Below are positions 1 through 13,001 of a stretch of 64,000 bases of DNA, piece by piece. The notes below the pieces were generated by a model. The model had not been told where the DNA came from. It was given only the letters and a program-made list of their open reading frames with translations, and did no database searches. Source of the DNA: Diadophis punctatus similis (taxonomy: Eukaryota > Chordata > Lepidosauria > Squamata > Dipsadidae); the NCBI GenBank assembly GCA_023053685.1, contig JALIGW010000015.1, positions 882,454-946,453 on the forward strand, written 5' to 3'. Within the stretch, counting starts at the first letter, position 1. Every line of letters begins with the position of its first letter. The translations under genes and the position numbers were made by a program.

Positions 1-338
1 GAATTATGTGAAGACCCACAATTGTTGGTTCTCTGTTTTGTTTTGTTTTATCTTTTGGCATCGTGCCTACTGATTTATCCAGTGATTTTAGTTGTGACCT
101 TTTCTTTAGCATGTTCTGGATGAAAACAGCCACTGGTGTTATGATCAATCCAACCCAGTTAAACAAATGTTCAGTCTAGTGTTATCTATGTGAATCTAAC
201 TTACTTTGGATCTGACCCTTGGTGCTTTATTTTTAAAAACAAGTTGAAAAGAAAATGAAGGCACAGCCTATTTTGGACCAGTTCACTGTAGAAACAGGTT
301 TGCTGGGGTCATATTTATATCAAGTCAAAGGTATAGAC

Positions 339-875
339 CCGTGGTGGTGAACCTATGGCACGCGTGCCACAGGTGGCACGCGGAGCCATAGCGGCCGGCA
401 CGCAAGGGTTCCCACCGGCAAACCGGAAGTGCGGAAAAACGCACTTCCAGTTTGCCGGTGTGCTGTTTTTTGCACTCCGGAGGGTTCAGGGAAGCTCCCT
501 GAAGCTCCGGAATGCAAAAAACTACAAAACGGACAAACCGGAAGTGCACTTTTTCGCACTTCCGGTTTGTCCGTTTTGTAGTTTTTTTCATTCCGGAGCT
601 TCAGGGAGCTTCCCTGAACCCTCCAGAGTGCAAAAACCAGCACACCGGCAAACCGGAAGTGCATTTTTTCGCACTTCCGGTTTGCCGGTTTCGTCGTCCC
701 AGGCTCTGGTAAGCCTTTGCGCGGGGGTGGGGGGGGTGTGCGCATGCGCAGGGGGCAGCATGGGGGGGCGGTGTTGTGCGCATGCGTGGGGGGAGGGAAT
801 GGGTGTAGGCACGCAAGCGCGCGCGAGTGCCCCCCTCTTTTTGACACGCGAGCCTAAAAAGGTTCGCCACCACTG
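339..875. mobile_element. hAT-like MITE, family A, copy 1
   Basis: A non-autonomous DNA element with imperfect terminal inverted repeats (left CCGTGGTGGTGAACCTATGG, right GGTTCGCCACCACTG). It is flanked by a perfect 8-bp duplication GTATAGAC (331-338 and 876-883), the hallmark of hAT transposition. The inside is rich in CpG and in nested palindromes built on a CGGAAGTGC motif (about 420-690). ORFs read through it are artefacts. Copies at 5212 and 35262 share the ends. Confidence 0.88.
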
Positions 876-927
876 GTATAGACAATGTTCAAAGATAGCA
901 TCCTTGGTTATGATGGCTGTTCTCTGA

Positions 928-1122
<195 letters not shown>

Positions 1123-1169
1123 TGAAAAGGATTGTGTACAAATTCCCTTTGCGGTATCCACTGTGATTA

Positions 1170-1855
1170 CCGTATTTTCCGGACTATAAGACGCACGAGA
1201 GTATAAGACGGCGCCTAGACTTTAGAGGAGGAAAACAAGGAAAAAAGTATTCTGAACCAAATGGTGTAGTAATATATTATTTAATAAAATACCAGTGTAG
1301 CAGAATACTTTTTACAACCATGTATACTTTTTACAAACTTCAAACTTGACAGCTTTAAGACTTGTGGACATCAACTCCCAGAATTCCTCCTCCAGTCATG
1401 CTAGCTCAGGAATGGGAGTTGAAGTCTACAAGTCTTAAACTTGCCAAATTTGAAGACCCTTGCACCCCTAACCCCTAACCCAGGGATCTTAAAACTTGAC
1501 AGCTTTAAGACTAGTGGACTTCAACTCCCAGAATTCCTCCTCCAGTCATGCTAGATGGGGTAATTACAAGGCAAAAACATCCTCTTTTTGTGAAAAACAG
1601 CCCATTTTCCAGCCTTTTTTTGCAAAAACGAGGCATGCAGAGGGTTTTGGGAAGCCTGCAGAGCACTCCTAGGGGGTGGGGGAAAGCAAAAATGTCCCCA
1701 TTTTTGCGAAAAACGGCCCATTTTTTGCAAAAATTGGATGCAGGGGCGGGGCTTCGGGAGGCCAAAAATGGCTGTATTCAGTGTATAAGACACACCGACA
1801 TTTCCACCCTCTTTGGGGGGGCAAAAAGGTGTGTCTTATACTCCGAAAAATACGG
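1170..1855. mobile_element. TA-flanked MITE (Tc1/mariner-like), family B, copy 1
   Basis: Inverted termini CCGTATTTTCCGGAC and its complement near 1842-1855, flanked by TA on both sides (1168-1169, 1856-1857), as expected of Tc1/mariner-type insertion. Subterminal motifs ACTATAAGACGC and GTGTCTTATACTCC are shared with the other copies. Compared with copy 3 it has an additional segment (about 1345-1500) that contains a near-complete palindromic MITE of family C. Confidence 0.78.
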
Positions 1856-2754
1856 TATCTGCGAGAAATGAATTAATTGTGAGCAGGTATCAAGGCAATC
1901 TCCACCTATGTTCCTCTTACCGCTCTCTGTTCCTGTAATAACAGGAAATTCTCTTCTCTTTTCTCTTCCTTGAGTGCAAACTGAAAAACCTTCTTGAAAC
2001 CAGGCGCCATAAATAAATAAGGCCCGACAAGTTTAATCACTCGCTGTGAGAATTTCTTTTGGCAGTGTGCACTGCAATGCAATGGAAGCACAATGTAAAT
2101 AATTTCTTCCCCTTGTTTAATAATTTAAGGAAGGATTAGCATACAAAAACTCAACCATCATGTTCCCATTTTTTCCTTCCTTCACTTCTCCTTCCCCATC
2201 CCTTTTGGAATTCTGGTTTTCTTTCAGGTGAAGTTACTGACACCACAAAGGGTTCTTCACCTGAGTGTCCAAAATGCTATATATATATAGTCATATGATA
2301 GCCTGGACATGGTTCAAAGCTCAGGAAGTCGGTTGTGACAGGAGGAAGCCAAAGGCATAAAGACCTCTGCCTAATGCCACAATTCTAATCCTTCCTGTTG
2401 GGGATAAATTTAGGCAAATAGGAAATGTTAGAGAAAAAGCTTGCAAGGATCCTGAAAACCAAAAGTGTAAACTTGGATTTCGTCATTTGAGATTCCCAGG
2501 TTGTCTCTAAAGCCCTTGGATAGAACTCATAAAAAAGTAGAATGGGAGAGAGCAATCGTGTTAACTGAATTGAAGGAATTGAAGCGAACTGGAAGTGAAA
2601 TCAAGTCAGTTTTAGTTTTAGCCCCAGCTCTTTCTCAACCCAACTTGACTTGCTTTTATGATAATAATATCTGGACCAGAAAAAAAAATCATGCATCCTT
2701 AATGTAAATTTAAAAACCTGGGTGGACGTGGGTTTTGAGGAATCTCTTCTAAAT

Positions 2755-2869
2755 CAAGGATGTCCAACCTTGGACAATTTTAAGGTTTGTGGACTTCAAC
2801 TTCCAGATTTCCTGACTGGGGAATTCTGGAAGTTGACGTCTACAAAGTTATCAAGGTTGGACGATCCTG
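2755..2869. mobile_element. Palindromic hAT-like MITE, family C (diverged)
   Basis: A near-palindrome centred near 2812 with arms carrying GTGGACTTCAACTTCCAGA and its inverse. Imperfect flanks TTCTAAAT and TTCTACAG resemble an 8-bp duplication. Older than the copy at 52449. Confidence 0.6.
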
Positions 2870-3325
2870 TTCTACAGATTAACAACATTAAGAATGATGA
2901 ATGCAATCCTTCTTTGTCTCGTTCAATGCTATCTGGAGAAGAATGAAGCTACACAGAGCCATGGTCAAAGTTTCTCTTCATTTTGCATTAATAAACCACG
3001 TTATTAATGCACGTTAACCTGATGTCTCCCTAGCTCCCAGATTAATACACAGATTAGAAGGCAGGGATTGGATGTTTCATTTCACTAGATTTTGCAATGC
3101 AACCCGAGCTTCAGATGATTAGGTATTTAAAAAAGCGAAATTTAGGAGAAAAGACCTTTGAGAAGTGAGACATTTTGCTTTTTTAAAAATGGAAAAATCT
3201 GGCAGATGTTCACACCTTGCAGTTAATGTGGAAATAGAGCCAAGGTATGAATGAAGATGTGTGAAATTAACATTGAAATGGACTGACCTGCCCAAGTCTG
3301 GCAAATATACATATGTATAAACTGT

Positions 3326-3462
3326 TCTTCACCAACCTGGCAGTCTCCGTATATGGCACCTTCCATATATGTTGGACTCCATAGCTAACAGCTATGACTG
3401 ATTTGGAATTCTGGCAGTTACACTCTGAGCACACCTGGGACCCACCAGGTTGGAGAAGACTA
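3326..3462. mobile_element. Possible old palindromic MITE, family C
   Basis: Termini CACCAACCTGGCAG and CCACCAGGTTGGAG are inverted repeats, and GGAATTCTGGCAGTTA inside matches the family core. The arms are much decayed, so the assignment is tentative. Confidence 0.35.
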
Positions 3463-3775
3463 GCCAAGGTTTGCTTCTGCCAATTCACAGATGAGGTGGG
3501 AAGCCTGTGACTCTTCTACTTTGGTCTACAGATTCAGTTCGCATGATTAAATCTTGCTCAGTTAGCCAACAAATGCTAAGCTCTGAACAAAAGAAATGGA
3601 TTGTTAGAAAGAAATGATTGTAGCAGAAACTGTTCATGTAGGATGATGCTGATCAGACCCTCATCTTGGGTATCACACTATGAAGGATTCAGACACATGG
3701 AAAAGGATATAGAAATGAGATGAATGAAGGGATTGGAAATTGAAGGAAGTGATAGAAGATTTGACTCTTCAAATA

Positions 3776-4282
3776 CCGTATTTTTCGGACTATAAGACGC
3801 ACCAGAGTATAAGATGCACCTCAGTTTTTGGGGAGGAAAATAAGGGAAAAAAATTCTGCCTACCAGCATCCATCTGGCTAGCATCCTTAGCAAATAGCCT
3901 GGAACAGGTATATTAGCCTTGCAAAGCTCCGTTTGAAAGGCTGCTTTTTCAGCCTTGCAAAGCTCTGTTTGAGAGATTATTTTCAGCCTTGCAAAGCTCC
4001 GTTTCAGAGACTGTTTTTAGCCTTGCAAAGCTCTGTTTCAGAGGCTGTTTTTAGCCCTGCAAAGCTCCGTTTCAGAGGCTGTTTTTAGCCCAGCCTTGCA
4101 AAGCTCTGTTTCAGAGGCAGTTTTTAGCCCAGCCTTGCAAAGCTCCATTTCAGAGGCTGTTTTTAGCCTTGCAAAGCTCTGTTTGAGAGGCTGGGCGGGA
4201 CTACATTCGGTGTATAAGACGCACCCAGATTTTCACCCTCTTTTAGGGGAGAAAAGGTGCGTCTTATACTCCAAAAATACGG
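3776..4282. mobile_element. TA-flanked MITE, family B, copy 2, with internal minisatellite
   Basis: Same inverted ends (CCGTATTTTTCGGAC and complement) with TA at 3774-3775 and 4283-4284. The middle (about 3914-4190) is not shared with copies 1 and 3 and consists of about eight imperfect 36-44-bp units built on GCCTTGCAAAGCTC and GTTTCAGAGGCTG. Confidence 0.8.
3914..4190 (+). repeat. Minisatellite inside a TA-flanked MITE
   Basis: About eight units of 36-44 bp; consensus core GCCTTGCAAAGCTC-GTTT-AGAGGCTG. Unit length varies by an added CAGCC-type insert in the later units. Confidence 0.8.
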
Positions 4283-4951
4283 TACATAGAAAAAGTAGAG
4301 ATCTTCACCCCCTTTAGGTCCCAAACCAAAAAGAGACCTCAGAGCAAGAATGAGTCTGCATGCTACACCTGTCTGCACCTGATTAAAGAAGCTTTCAATA
4401 GTAGGTAGACAATTAATTCAAGAGCAAGGCAAGATGTGAGCTTCAGGTTTGTCACCCTTTTGGCACCTCTTTTACTGTGCATTTTCCTGGGATTGCACAG
4501 CTACTGTGTGAGCCCTAGAAAGGATACAGCTTTGTATCCGTTGTGTGCACCCGTGCCTGTTTTGAGGAAGGATTTTGGATTTGGATTTGAGGTTCTACAC
4601 ATCCCTATGGAGAGAGAGACAGGGAGGGGGGGAAGAAAGGGGGGGAATTGTGTCTGTTTTCTATCTCAAAATATGGAACTATGGGTAGAAGTTACAGAAA
4701 GACAGATCTCAAATACATGTGAGAAACGCCTTAAGGTTAAGAACGGGATAACCAATGATTGAGAGACACGGTGAGTTTTCCTTTGCTGGACAGCCATGTT
4801 TTCTGGGACCTTCAAATAAATCTTCTGCAACGAGCAAGGTGGTAGATTCTGTGGCTTAAACAGCCCTTGACATCTCCAGGATCTCATATGAGCACTGCCT
4901 GCATGGGCACCAAGGTAGGTCTGCAGATATGGTGTCACAGATATGAGTTTA

Positions 4952-5065
4952 ATAAAGGAGAATATTTGTAGCTCAGGGTTGAGACAAGAGGTCCTGGGTG
5001 CTCTCTGAGCTTGCTTCTTTTCTTGCAGACTTTTCATCACCCAAACTAGGTAATATCATCATCGG
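4952..5065 (+). mobile_element. Interspersed repeat P1
   Basis: TTGTAGCTCAGGGTTGAG, GGTGCTCTCTGAGCTTG and CTTGCAGACTTTTCATCAC, shared with 21592 (inverted), 38228 and 44583. The GAAATGTCTGCAAG core on the other strand resembles Penelope-like or LINE-tail text, but the class is not certain. Confidence 0.6.
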
Positions 5066-5211
5066 TTTTTCCAGTTCTTCCAGTGCTTGACAATGCAGAC
5101 CAACGATGGCCTCTTTTACTGGTTGCTCCAAGCCTAGCCTGTTGGAGGACAGCATTGATCCCTGGTTAATCATGATTCAAACACGTACGGCATGGTTGGG
5201 TTGCTCTAACC

Positions 5212-5620
5212 CCGTGATGGCGAACCTATGGCACGCGTGCCCAAAGTGGCACGCGAAGCCATGTCACCCGGCACGCGCAGCCTTGCCTGTTTGTCTTCCT
5301 GGTTTCTGGTGTGCATGTTCCCGTGACGATCAGCTATCCTTCGCGTGTGCGGCAGTGCGGAAAACTGGTGTGGCATGCGCGCTGGCCAGGGTGATTGTTG
5401 GGTGCGCATGCACGGCAGAACCCGGAAGTTCAGCTTTTCCGGAGTGCAATCCCTTCGTGCGAGCGGCAGTGCTGAATACCGGCCTGCGCATGCGCGCCAG
5501 CCAGCTGATTGTCAGGCGTGCATGCGTGCTAGAACCTGGAAGTTCGGCCTTTCCTGAGCACAGCCCCAATGAGCACGTGCACACATGCGTGAAGTTTCCA
5601 CGTGAGGTTCGCCATCACTG
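5212..5620. mobile_element. hAT-like MITE, family A, copy 2
   Basis: Starts CCGTGATGGCGAACCTATGG and ends GGTTCGCCATCACTG, flanked by the 8-bp duplication CTCTAACC (5204-5211 and 5621-5628). The internal sequence differs widely from copy 1, although the ends match, so this is probably a different subfamily moved by the same transposase. Confidence 0.88.
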
Positions 5621-6671
5621 CTCTAACCCAAATGACCCGGTTAAATTCTTTTCCTTCTGCAGTTCTGCAGTTCTACGTTCTTTGAGGTTGTGTTTTGAGT
5701 GGGATTTTTTTTCCCCTTTTGGGTTTTAATCTGGCCTCGCTATTTCACAGCAGGGGTGTCTGCGACAGCTGCAGTTCGCGTTCCCCTGATGCTCCTAAAT
5801 ACCTGAGGCCAGCCTCTGGCACAAGAACTCCGGGCATTCCCACTTGGATGCCTGCACCCTCCTGTTCTAGCAATCTGTGGCTGAACAGATGTGAGTTTGG
5901 CTCTCTGCAAAAAAGGAGATATTTTTTTTCCCAGAGTGTAGGTCCTAGATTAGTCGCTACTAAAATAGCCTCTAAGAGGCAAGAATTGACCTTCAGCAAG
6001 GTGCTTGCTCAGAGGTGAATAAGTATTCCTGGGGTTTTGGGGGATTTTTTGCAAATGGCTGTAGCTTTCCCGGTGTTGCATCCTTCCTAAATTCCAACAT
6101 TTTGGTTTCTTTTTTTTCCAAAGGAATTTTTAAGAGATTACCCTAAACATTTTCTTTCTTGGCACTGCTTACTCTTTGTATGTTAATAGGCTTTAAAATT
6201 CTTCCCCAATATCACTCCAGCTTCCTTTCGGCCTTTTAGCTTGAGAAGCTATAAAACACGATGCACTTAAACTTCACCAACAATGGCCGGATGTATGCAC
6301 ATGTGTGTATTTCCCCCCCCACACACACACCTCTCTTCTCCAATTCCCAGGCTGCCCTCCCTTCTCTCCTGCTGTCAGGCGGTGGAAGGGAGGGTTGATC
6401 TTTTCACTTTGTTGATTTTTGCGTTCATTCTGCCTCTCAGGGATTCTCTCCGTTCACCTTGTACCGGCAATCTCATTTGCATAAGTTACAAAAGTTTTAA
6501 CTGTACCTTGTTAATATTTGAATAGAGTTGGCAGATGTTTTTTTTTTTCTTTTTTTCCCCCTTGGTTCAGCTTGGTTTCTGTGCCGTTCATATCCTAGTT
6601 TGAAAACAAAATCTAGTCAATTCCTTTATTGCAACCATTAACCAGCACAGATAAAATCAAGATAAAATCAA

Positions 6672-7198
6672 GTGTTAATACCACTTTATAGTGCCTTGGT
6701 AAGGCCACACTTGGAATACTGCATTCAGTTTTGGTCACCACACTATAAAAAAGATGTTGAGACTCTAGAAAGAGTGCAGAGAAGAGCAACAAAGATGATT
6801 AGGGGACTGGAGGCTAAAACATATGAAGAACGGTTGCAGGAACTGGGTATGTCTAGTTTAATGAAAAGAAGGATCAGGGGAGACATGATAGCAGTGTTCC
6901 AATATCTCAGGGGTTGCCACAAAGAAGAGGGAGTCAAACTATTCTCCAAAGCACCTGAGGGTAGAACAAGAAGCAATGGGTGGAAACCAATCAAGGAGAG
7001 AAGCAACTTAGAACTAAGGAGAAATTTCCTGACAGTTAGAACAATTAATCAGTGGAACAACTTGCCTCCAGAAGTTGTGAATGCTCCAAAACTGGAAGTT
7101 TTTAAGATGTTGGACAACCATTTGTCTGAAGTGGTGTAGGGTTTCCTGCCTAAGCAGGGGGTTGGACTAGAAGACCTCCAAGGTCCCTTCCAACTCTT

Positions 7199-7199
<1 letters not shown>
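6672..7199 (+). pseudogene. CR1 LINE 3' end with ORF2 C-terminus
   Basis: 5'-truncated CR1 retrotransposon. An open frame of 155 codons (6672-7139) gives the C-terminal domain after the reverse transcriptase: motifs [36 protein letters not shown] and NQWNNLPPEVV. The short 3' UTR ends in the CR1 signature GTTGGACTAGAAGACCTCC and CCCTTCCAACTC. One codon is deleted relative to the copy at 45988 (FKMLD against FKKMLD). The (TTG)n/(TTA)n array starts at its very end. Confidence 0.88.
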
Positions 7200-8412
<1,213 letters not shown>

Positions 8413-8413
8413 G

Positions 8414-9842
8414 TACTACAGTACAGAAACTGCCTTGGTCGCTCTGATGGATGATCTCTGGCGGGCCCGGGATGGGGGGAACTCCTCCATCCTGGTGCTA
8501 CTTGACCTCTCAGCGGCTTTCGATACCATCGACCATGGTATCCTTCTGCATCGGCTCGGCGAGTTGGGAGTGGGAGGCACCGTTTTGCGGTGGTTCTCCT
8601 CTTATCTCGCCGATCGGATGCAGTCGGTGTTGGCAGGAGGGCAGAGATCGTCCCCCAGGCCCCTACTATGTGGGGTGCCCCAGGGGTCGGTTCTCTCGCC
8701 CATCCTGTTTAACATCTACATGAAACCGTTGGGTGAGATCATCCGCAGGCATGGGGTGTGTTTCCATCAGTAAGCTGACGACACCCAGCTGTACATCACC
8801 ACCCCGTCTGACTTCAGGGAGGCAGTGGATGTAATGTGCCGATGCCTGGACGACGTTAAGATCTGGATGGGGAGGAACAGACTCAGACTTAATCCCGACA
8901 AGACCGAGTGGCTGTGGATAATGCCTCCTAAGGACCATGATAACTGTCCCTCCTTGGTCTTCGAGGGTGCGAAACTGACTCCCTCAGACCAGGTCCGCAA
9001 CTTGGGGGTCCTCCTAGATCCACAGCTAAAATTAGATCATCACCTTTCTGCTGTGGCTAGGGGGGCCTTTGCACAGGTTCGCCTGGTGCACCAGCTGCGG
9101 CCATATCTGGAGAAGGAGGCTTTACTCACGGTCACTCATGCCCTTGTCACCTCGCGTTTGGACTACTGCAATGCGCTCTACATGGGGCTACCCTTGAAGA
9201 GTATCCGGAGACTTCAGTTGGTGCAAAATGCGGCTGCGCGTGCTGTGGTGGGTGTGCCGAGGTACACCCACGTGACACCGATTTTCCGCCAGCTGCATTG
9301 GTTGCCCATCGGTCTCCGGGTCCAATTCAAGGTGTTGATCACCATCTTTAAAGCCCTTCATGGCTTAGGACCAGGATATCTCCGGGACCGCATTCTGCCG
9401 CATACTTCCCTCCGACCGGTTAGGGCCCACAGAGTTGGCCTCCTCCGGGTCCCGTCGGCCAAGCAATGCCGGCTGGCGGGCCCCAGGAGGAGGGCCTTCT
9501 CTGTGGCTGGCCCCGTGCTCTGGAACCAACTCCCCCCAGAGACCCGAACCATCCCCACTCTGCTGGCCTTCCGAAAGGCCGTTAAGACATGGCTTTTCCT
9601 GCAGGTGGGGGGGACAGCTTAAATCCACCCGAGCTTACCCCCCAAGTATGTATGTGGTTGAATGGATGGATGTCGTTGTTGCTTTTATACTGCCTTTTTA
9701 AATTTTGTACCGTTTTTAAATTGTTGAAATTTTGTTCATTCTTGTATCTCTTATGTTGTACGCCGCCCTGAGTCCTTCGGGAGTTGGGCGGCATATAAGA
9801 ATAACAAAATAAATAAATAAATAAATAAATTATTATTATTAT
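8414..9842 (+). pseudogene. L2-type LINE, RT domain to 3' end, one in-frame stop
   Basis: 5'-truncated at an (ATT)n array. One frame from about 8420 to the TAA at 9620 encodes RT motif A (LLDLSAAFDTIDH), motif B (GVPQGSVLSPILFNIY), motif C reduced to stop-ADDTQLY (TAA at 8771-8773 in place of the expected Tyr or Ala of YADD/AADD) and the C-terminal domain (TSRLDYCNALYMGLP, LHWLPIGLRVQFK, WNQLPPETRTIP). The 3' UTR ends CGCCGCCCTGAGTCC, GGCGGCATATAAG, then (AAAT)n. Without the single stop the RT part would be open, so it is fairly young but dead. Confidence 0.88.
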
Positions 9843-10142
9843 TAAGATTGTGATTCGGGAAAGGTTGGTGATTTTTTAAAAATCAAAATGGGAGAGAGCT
9901 TTTATGTTCCTTTTTTTTTTTTTTTTTTTGCCATTGCTGTAATGGTCACAAATGATTTTTTAAATCAAACCCATATTTTGAAGGGGAAAAGTGCTTTATT
10001 ACAAGAGCAGTAATTCAGACTTGGAAAGGGAGTTGCCTCCAAGAAGAGGATTATGTTAAGAGATGAAAATATCTATTGCTGAGGGATGGTCTGTGAAATC
10101 CCGGGTGCTCCCTGAGCTACCTGTAATGCAGAAATGTCATTA

Positions 10143-10434
10143 CAGGTAGTCCTCAACTTACAACCGTTTGCTTAGTGACCCCCCCTCAAAATTACGACGA
10201 CACTGAAAAAAGTGACTTATGACCGCTCTTCACACTTACGGCCATGGCAGGATCTCCATGGTCACGTGATTAAAATTCAGATGCTTGGCAACTGACTCAT
10301 ATTTATGATGGTTTCAGTGTCCCGTGGTCATATGATCCCCTTTTGCGACGTTCGGAGAAGCGAAGACAGTGGGGGAAGCCAGATTCACTTAACAACCGTG
10401 TTACTAACTTAACAACTGCAGTGATTCACTCAAC
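10143..10434 (+). mobile_element. MITE family E (CAGGTAGTCC type), left part
   Basis: Begins CAGGTAGTCCTCAACTTAC and carries the family landmarks AAAAAAGTGACTTATGACC, GGTCACGTGAT and AGATTCACTTAACAACCGTG. The right third is missing. Confidence 0.7.
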
Positions 10435-11062
10435 ATCAATACATATATAATACATTGGGAAGCAGTTAATAGATACACGCATTTATGGGAGCTAAATGTG
10501 ACGAACTGAATGTTAATAAAAGATGAGGCATTAGAAGGAAACTGGTGGAGGTTAGATATATTTTGCAGCTTTGGGATGAGATTTAATGAGGACTTAAAAT
10601 AGCTGAAATAGGATAAATTTCTGCTAAGCAAATAATTTGCTATACTTCGTGGAAGCTTATTTATGCACAGGTAGAAGGACTTGACTATTACTAAGTCTAG
10701 ATCACATTTAATGACTATGGGAACATGTTGGCTCTTGGGTTAATTTTGAAGGGAATGTAAAAGAAGGGAAGATAGCCGTCTACTTTTGACTAAGAAGAAG
10801 AATAGATCCCTCATAAATTAGCCGTAAATTCCTTCAAACATCTCCTTTACAGCTGCTTAATTTGGTGGTTGGATAGGATTCATATGGAACCGCTAAAAGG
10901 AGAGGATCCCTGCCTCTTTTCTCAGAAATAAGTCCCATTTTGATCAATGGAGTTATGCTTCAATAAATAAGCTCAGAGCAATCTTTTAATGGCCAGTTTC
11001 CAGACTGACGAAAAACCATAAGGAAAGAAAATAAGGAAGAATCTGTTCTAATGTATATTGAC

Positions 11063-11234
11063 CAGCGGTGGGTTGCTCCCGCTTCGGACCGGTTCTTAGA
11101 ACCAGTAGCAGTGGCGGTGGGAGGCTCCGCCCACCCACCTGGGACTCTTCTGCGCATGCGCAGAAGCATCGCGTGAGCGCAGAAGCGTCACACAAGCGCG
11201 AACCGGTAGCAAACTAATTCAGAACCCACTACTG
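11063..11234. mobile_element. hAT-like MITE, family D
   Basis: Short element with ends CAGCGGTGGGTTGC and GAACCCACTACTG, flanked by ATATTGAC (11055-11062) and ATATTGAG (11235-11242). The core TGCGCATGCGCAGAAGC recurs in other D copies. Confidence 0.78.
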
Positions 11235-11710
11235 ATATTGAGCATGTATTGATTGCAAATAGGAAATAGACCAGTTTCTGTAATCCTTATAACTTCATCC
11301 CTTTCTTCTCAATAAATCTTGTTAAAGAAAAACCCAAGAATCATGTATGGAAAAGGAATCATTTTGGTTTTTAAGCAGAGGCCAAGAGCTTCAACAGATC
11401 CTACATTCAAATGATGCTGGGATCACAGAACAGCTCTTGAATCCTTAGCAAGCTATTGACCATGATTCTTAGTCAACCGAACTGTGACCTAAACCCATCT
11501 GGAAAGTACTCAGTTGGCCAAAATTACAGTCGAAGATTCGGTCATCTCTTATGACTGCCTTCACTGAACATTGAAGTCCTTCACCCGAAGATTGTTTCCC
11601 ATAATAATATGGCTTCTAATATAAAAAGCAGCATTGGACCCAGAACGTTTTCGGGTAATGAAAATTAAACATGGTTATCACATTTGCTCTTTAATTATGT
11701 ATTTTCTAAG

Positions 11711-11937
11711 AGTCGAGGTGGCACAGCAGTTAGAGTGCAGTACTGCAGGCTACTTTAGCTGACTGTGATCAGCAGTTCAGCGGTTCAAAACTCACCGCCT
11801 CAAGGTTGATTTCCATCCTTCCGAGGTAGGTAAAATGAGGACCCAGATTGTTGGGGGCAATATAAATATACATTGCTTACTGGTGTAAACCGCTTAGAGA
11901 GCGCTTGCACTTTGAGGCGATATATAAGTCTCACCAA

Positions 11938-12029
<92 letters not shown>

Positions 12030-12056
12030 AAATAAACAAACAAACAAACAAACAAA

Positions 12057-12087
<31 letters not shown>

Positions 12088-12088
12088 G
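11711..12088 (+). mobile_element. tRNA-derived SINE (AGCCGAGGTGG type) with long AAAT tail
   Basis: Head AGTCGAGGTGGCACAGCAG and B box-like GCGGTTCAAAACTC, body with AAAATGAGGACCCAGATTG and GTAAACCGCTTAGAGAGCG, then (AAAT)n from 11936 to 12087, broken by AAAC units. One of seven copies in the window. Confidence 0.78.
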
Positions 12089-12504
12089 TTAAAAATTACA
12101 ATTCTGTCGCAACATTGGGAGATTGTTAGGGTTTTACATTACCCAAAATCTTGGGTGGACTACAGATAACTTTGGATCTCAAGTCATGTACCTCTATGTT
12201 AAGCGATCATTATCTGCTAGAAAAGTGAGAGTTAACAGGGTTCCATAATGAAACTATAATCAAGCAACTGTGCATACAATTTATTATGAGTTGCTGTTCG
12301 CCCCTTAGGAAATCCCCCAACTATGTAAGCAAACAGTGGGTTTGTCTGGCTGCCTTGGACTATCAGACAGTTTTCTCTTTGAGAACGAGAGGTGTTTATT
12401 ATAAAATACAGTGTACTGTTTATCACTGTAGCTATAATCTTCTTGGAGCCTTTGTTAATTTTCTGATTGAGTCAAAGTGATAAAGCCGGAATATTCTCAG
12501 CAAG

Positions 12505-12760
12505 GAGCAGAGCACCAGGCCAATATTTGTTGGCTTGGAAGCTAAGCATGGTTGGGCCTGATTAATACTTGAAATGGAAGATTTCTAGGAAATTCTAGGA
12601 TTATAGCAACACTAGGAATTCAAGAAAAATACCCTGCAAACAGCTATGGCTACTGTTTTGATATTGTTGCTCATTTCCAGAAAACCTCGATCCGATGAGC
12701 CCTTGAAGGCAGACTGAGATCTCTCATGCTCATCTTGAAGGAAATGTTACTTTTATTCTA
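12505..12760 (+). mobile_element. 5S rRNA-derived SINE or pseudogene
   Basis: Contains GGAAGCTAAGCATGGTTGGGC and CTGATTAATACTTG-AATGGA, which line up with the internal promoter half of vertebrate 5S rRNA. The following CCAGAAAACCTCGATCCGATG part resembles the body of 5S-derived SINEs of amniotes. Decayed, so not a working 5S gene. Confidence 0.6.
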
Positions 12761-13001
12761 ATCTTTAGAAATATAGGTTATGGTTTCGTTAGCACAATGG
12801 CTATCGTTGTGATTGATGGAGAGCAAAGAAGAAATAATTTTATTTCAACTTTTATTTTAATTTCAAGAGTTCCCCAAATGAGTTGCAGCTATCAAGGTTT
12901 AGAAGTTCTTTTAGGAGACCCTTTTCCTTTCTTATGCATATATTAAAAGTATTCTTGGAGTTTCCATGCTATATCCCATGCTCTGGATGGATGGATGGAT
13001 G

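Noticed and set aside
353..927. 164- and 190-codon ORFs
   Set aside because: They lie within a hAT MITE with 8-bp duplications and reflect CpG-rich palindromes, not a gene.
1467..1482. Interstitial telomere-like CCCCTAACCCCTAACCC
   Set aside because: Only two units, with an additional C per unit; inside a MITE copy.
12535..12600. Functional 5S rRNA gene
   Set aside because: Only part of 5S is matched, with many changes and no T-run terminator at the right place.
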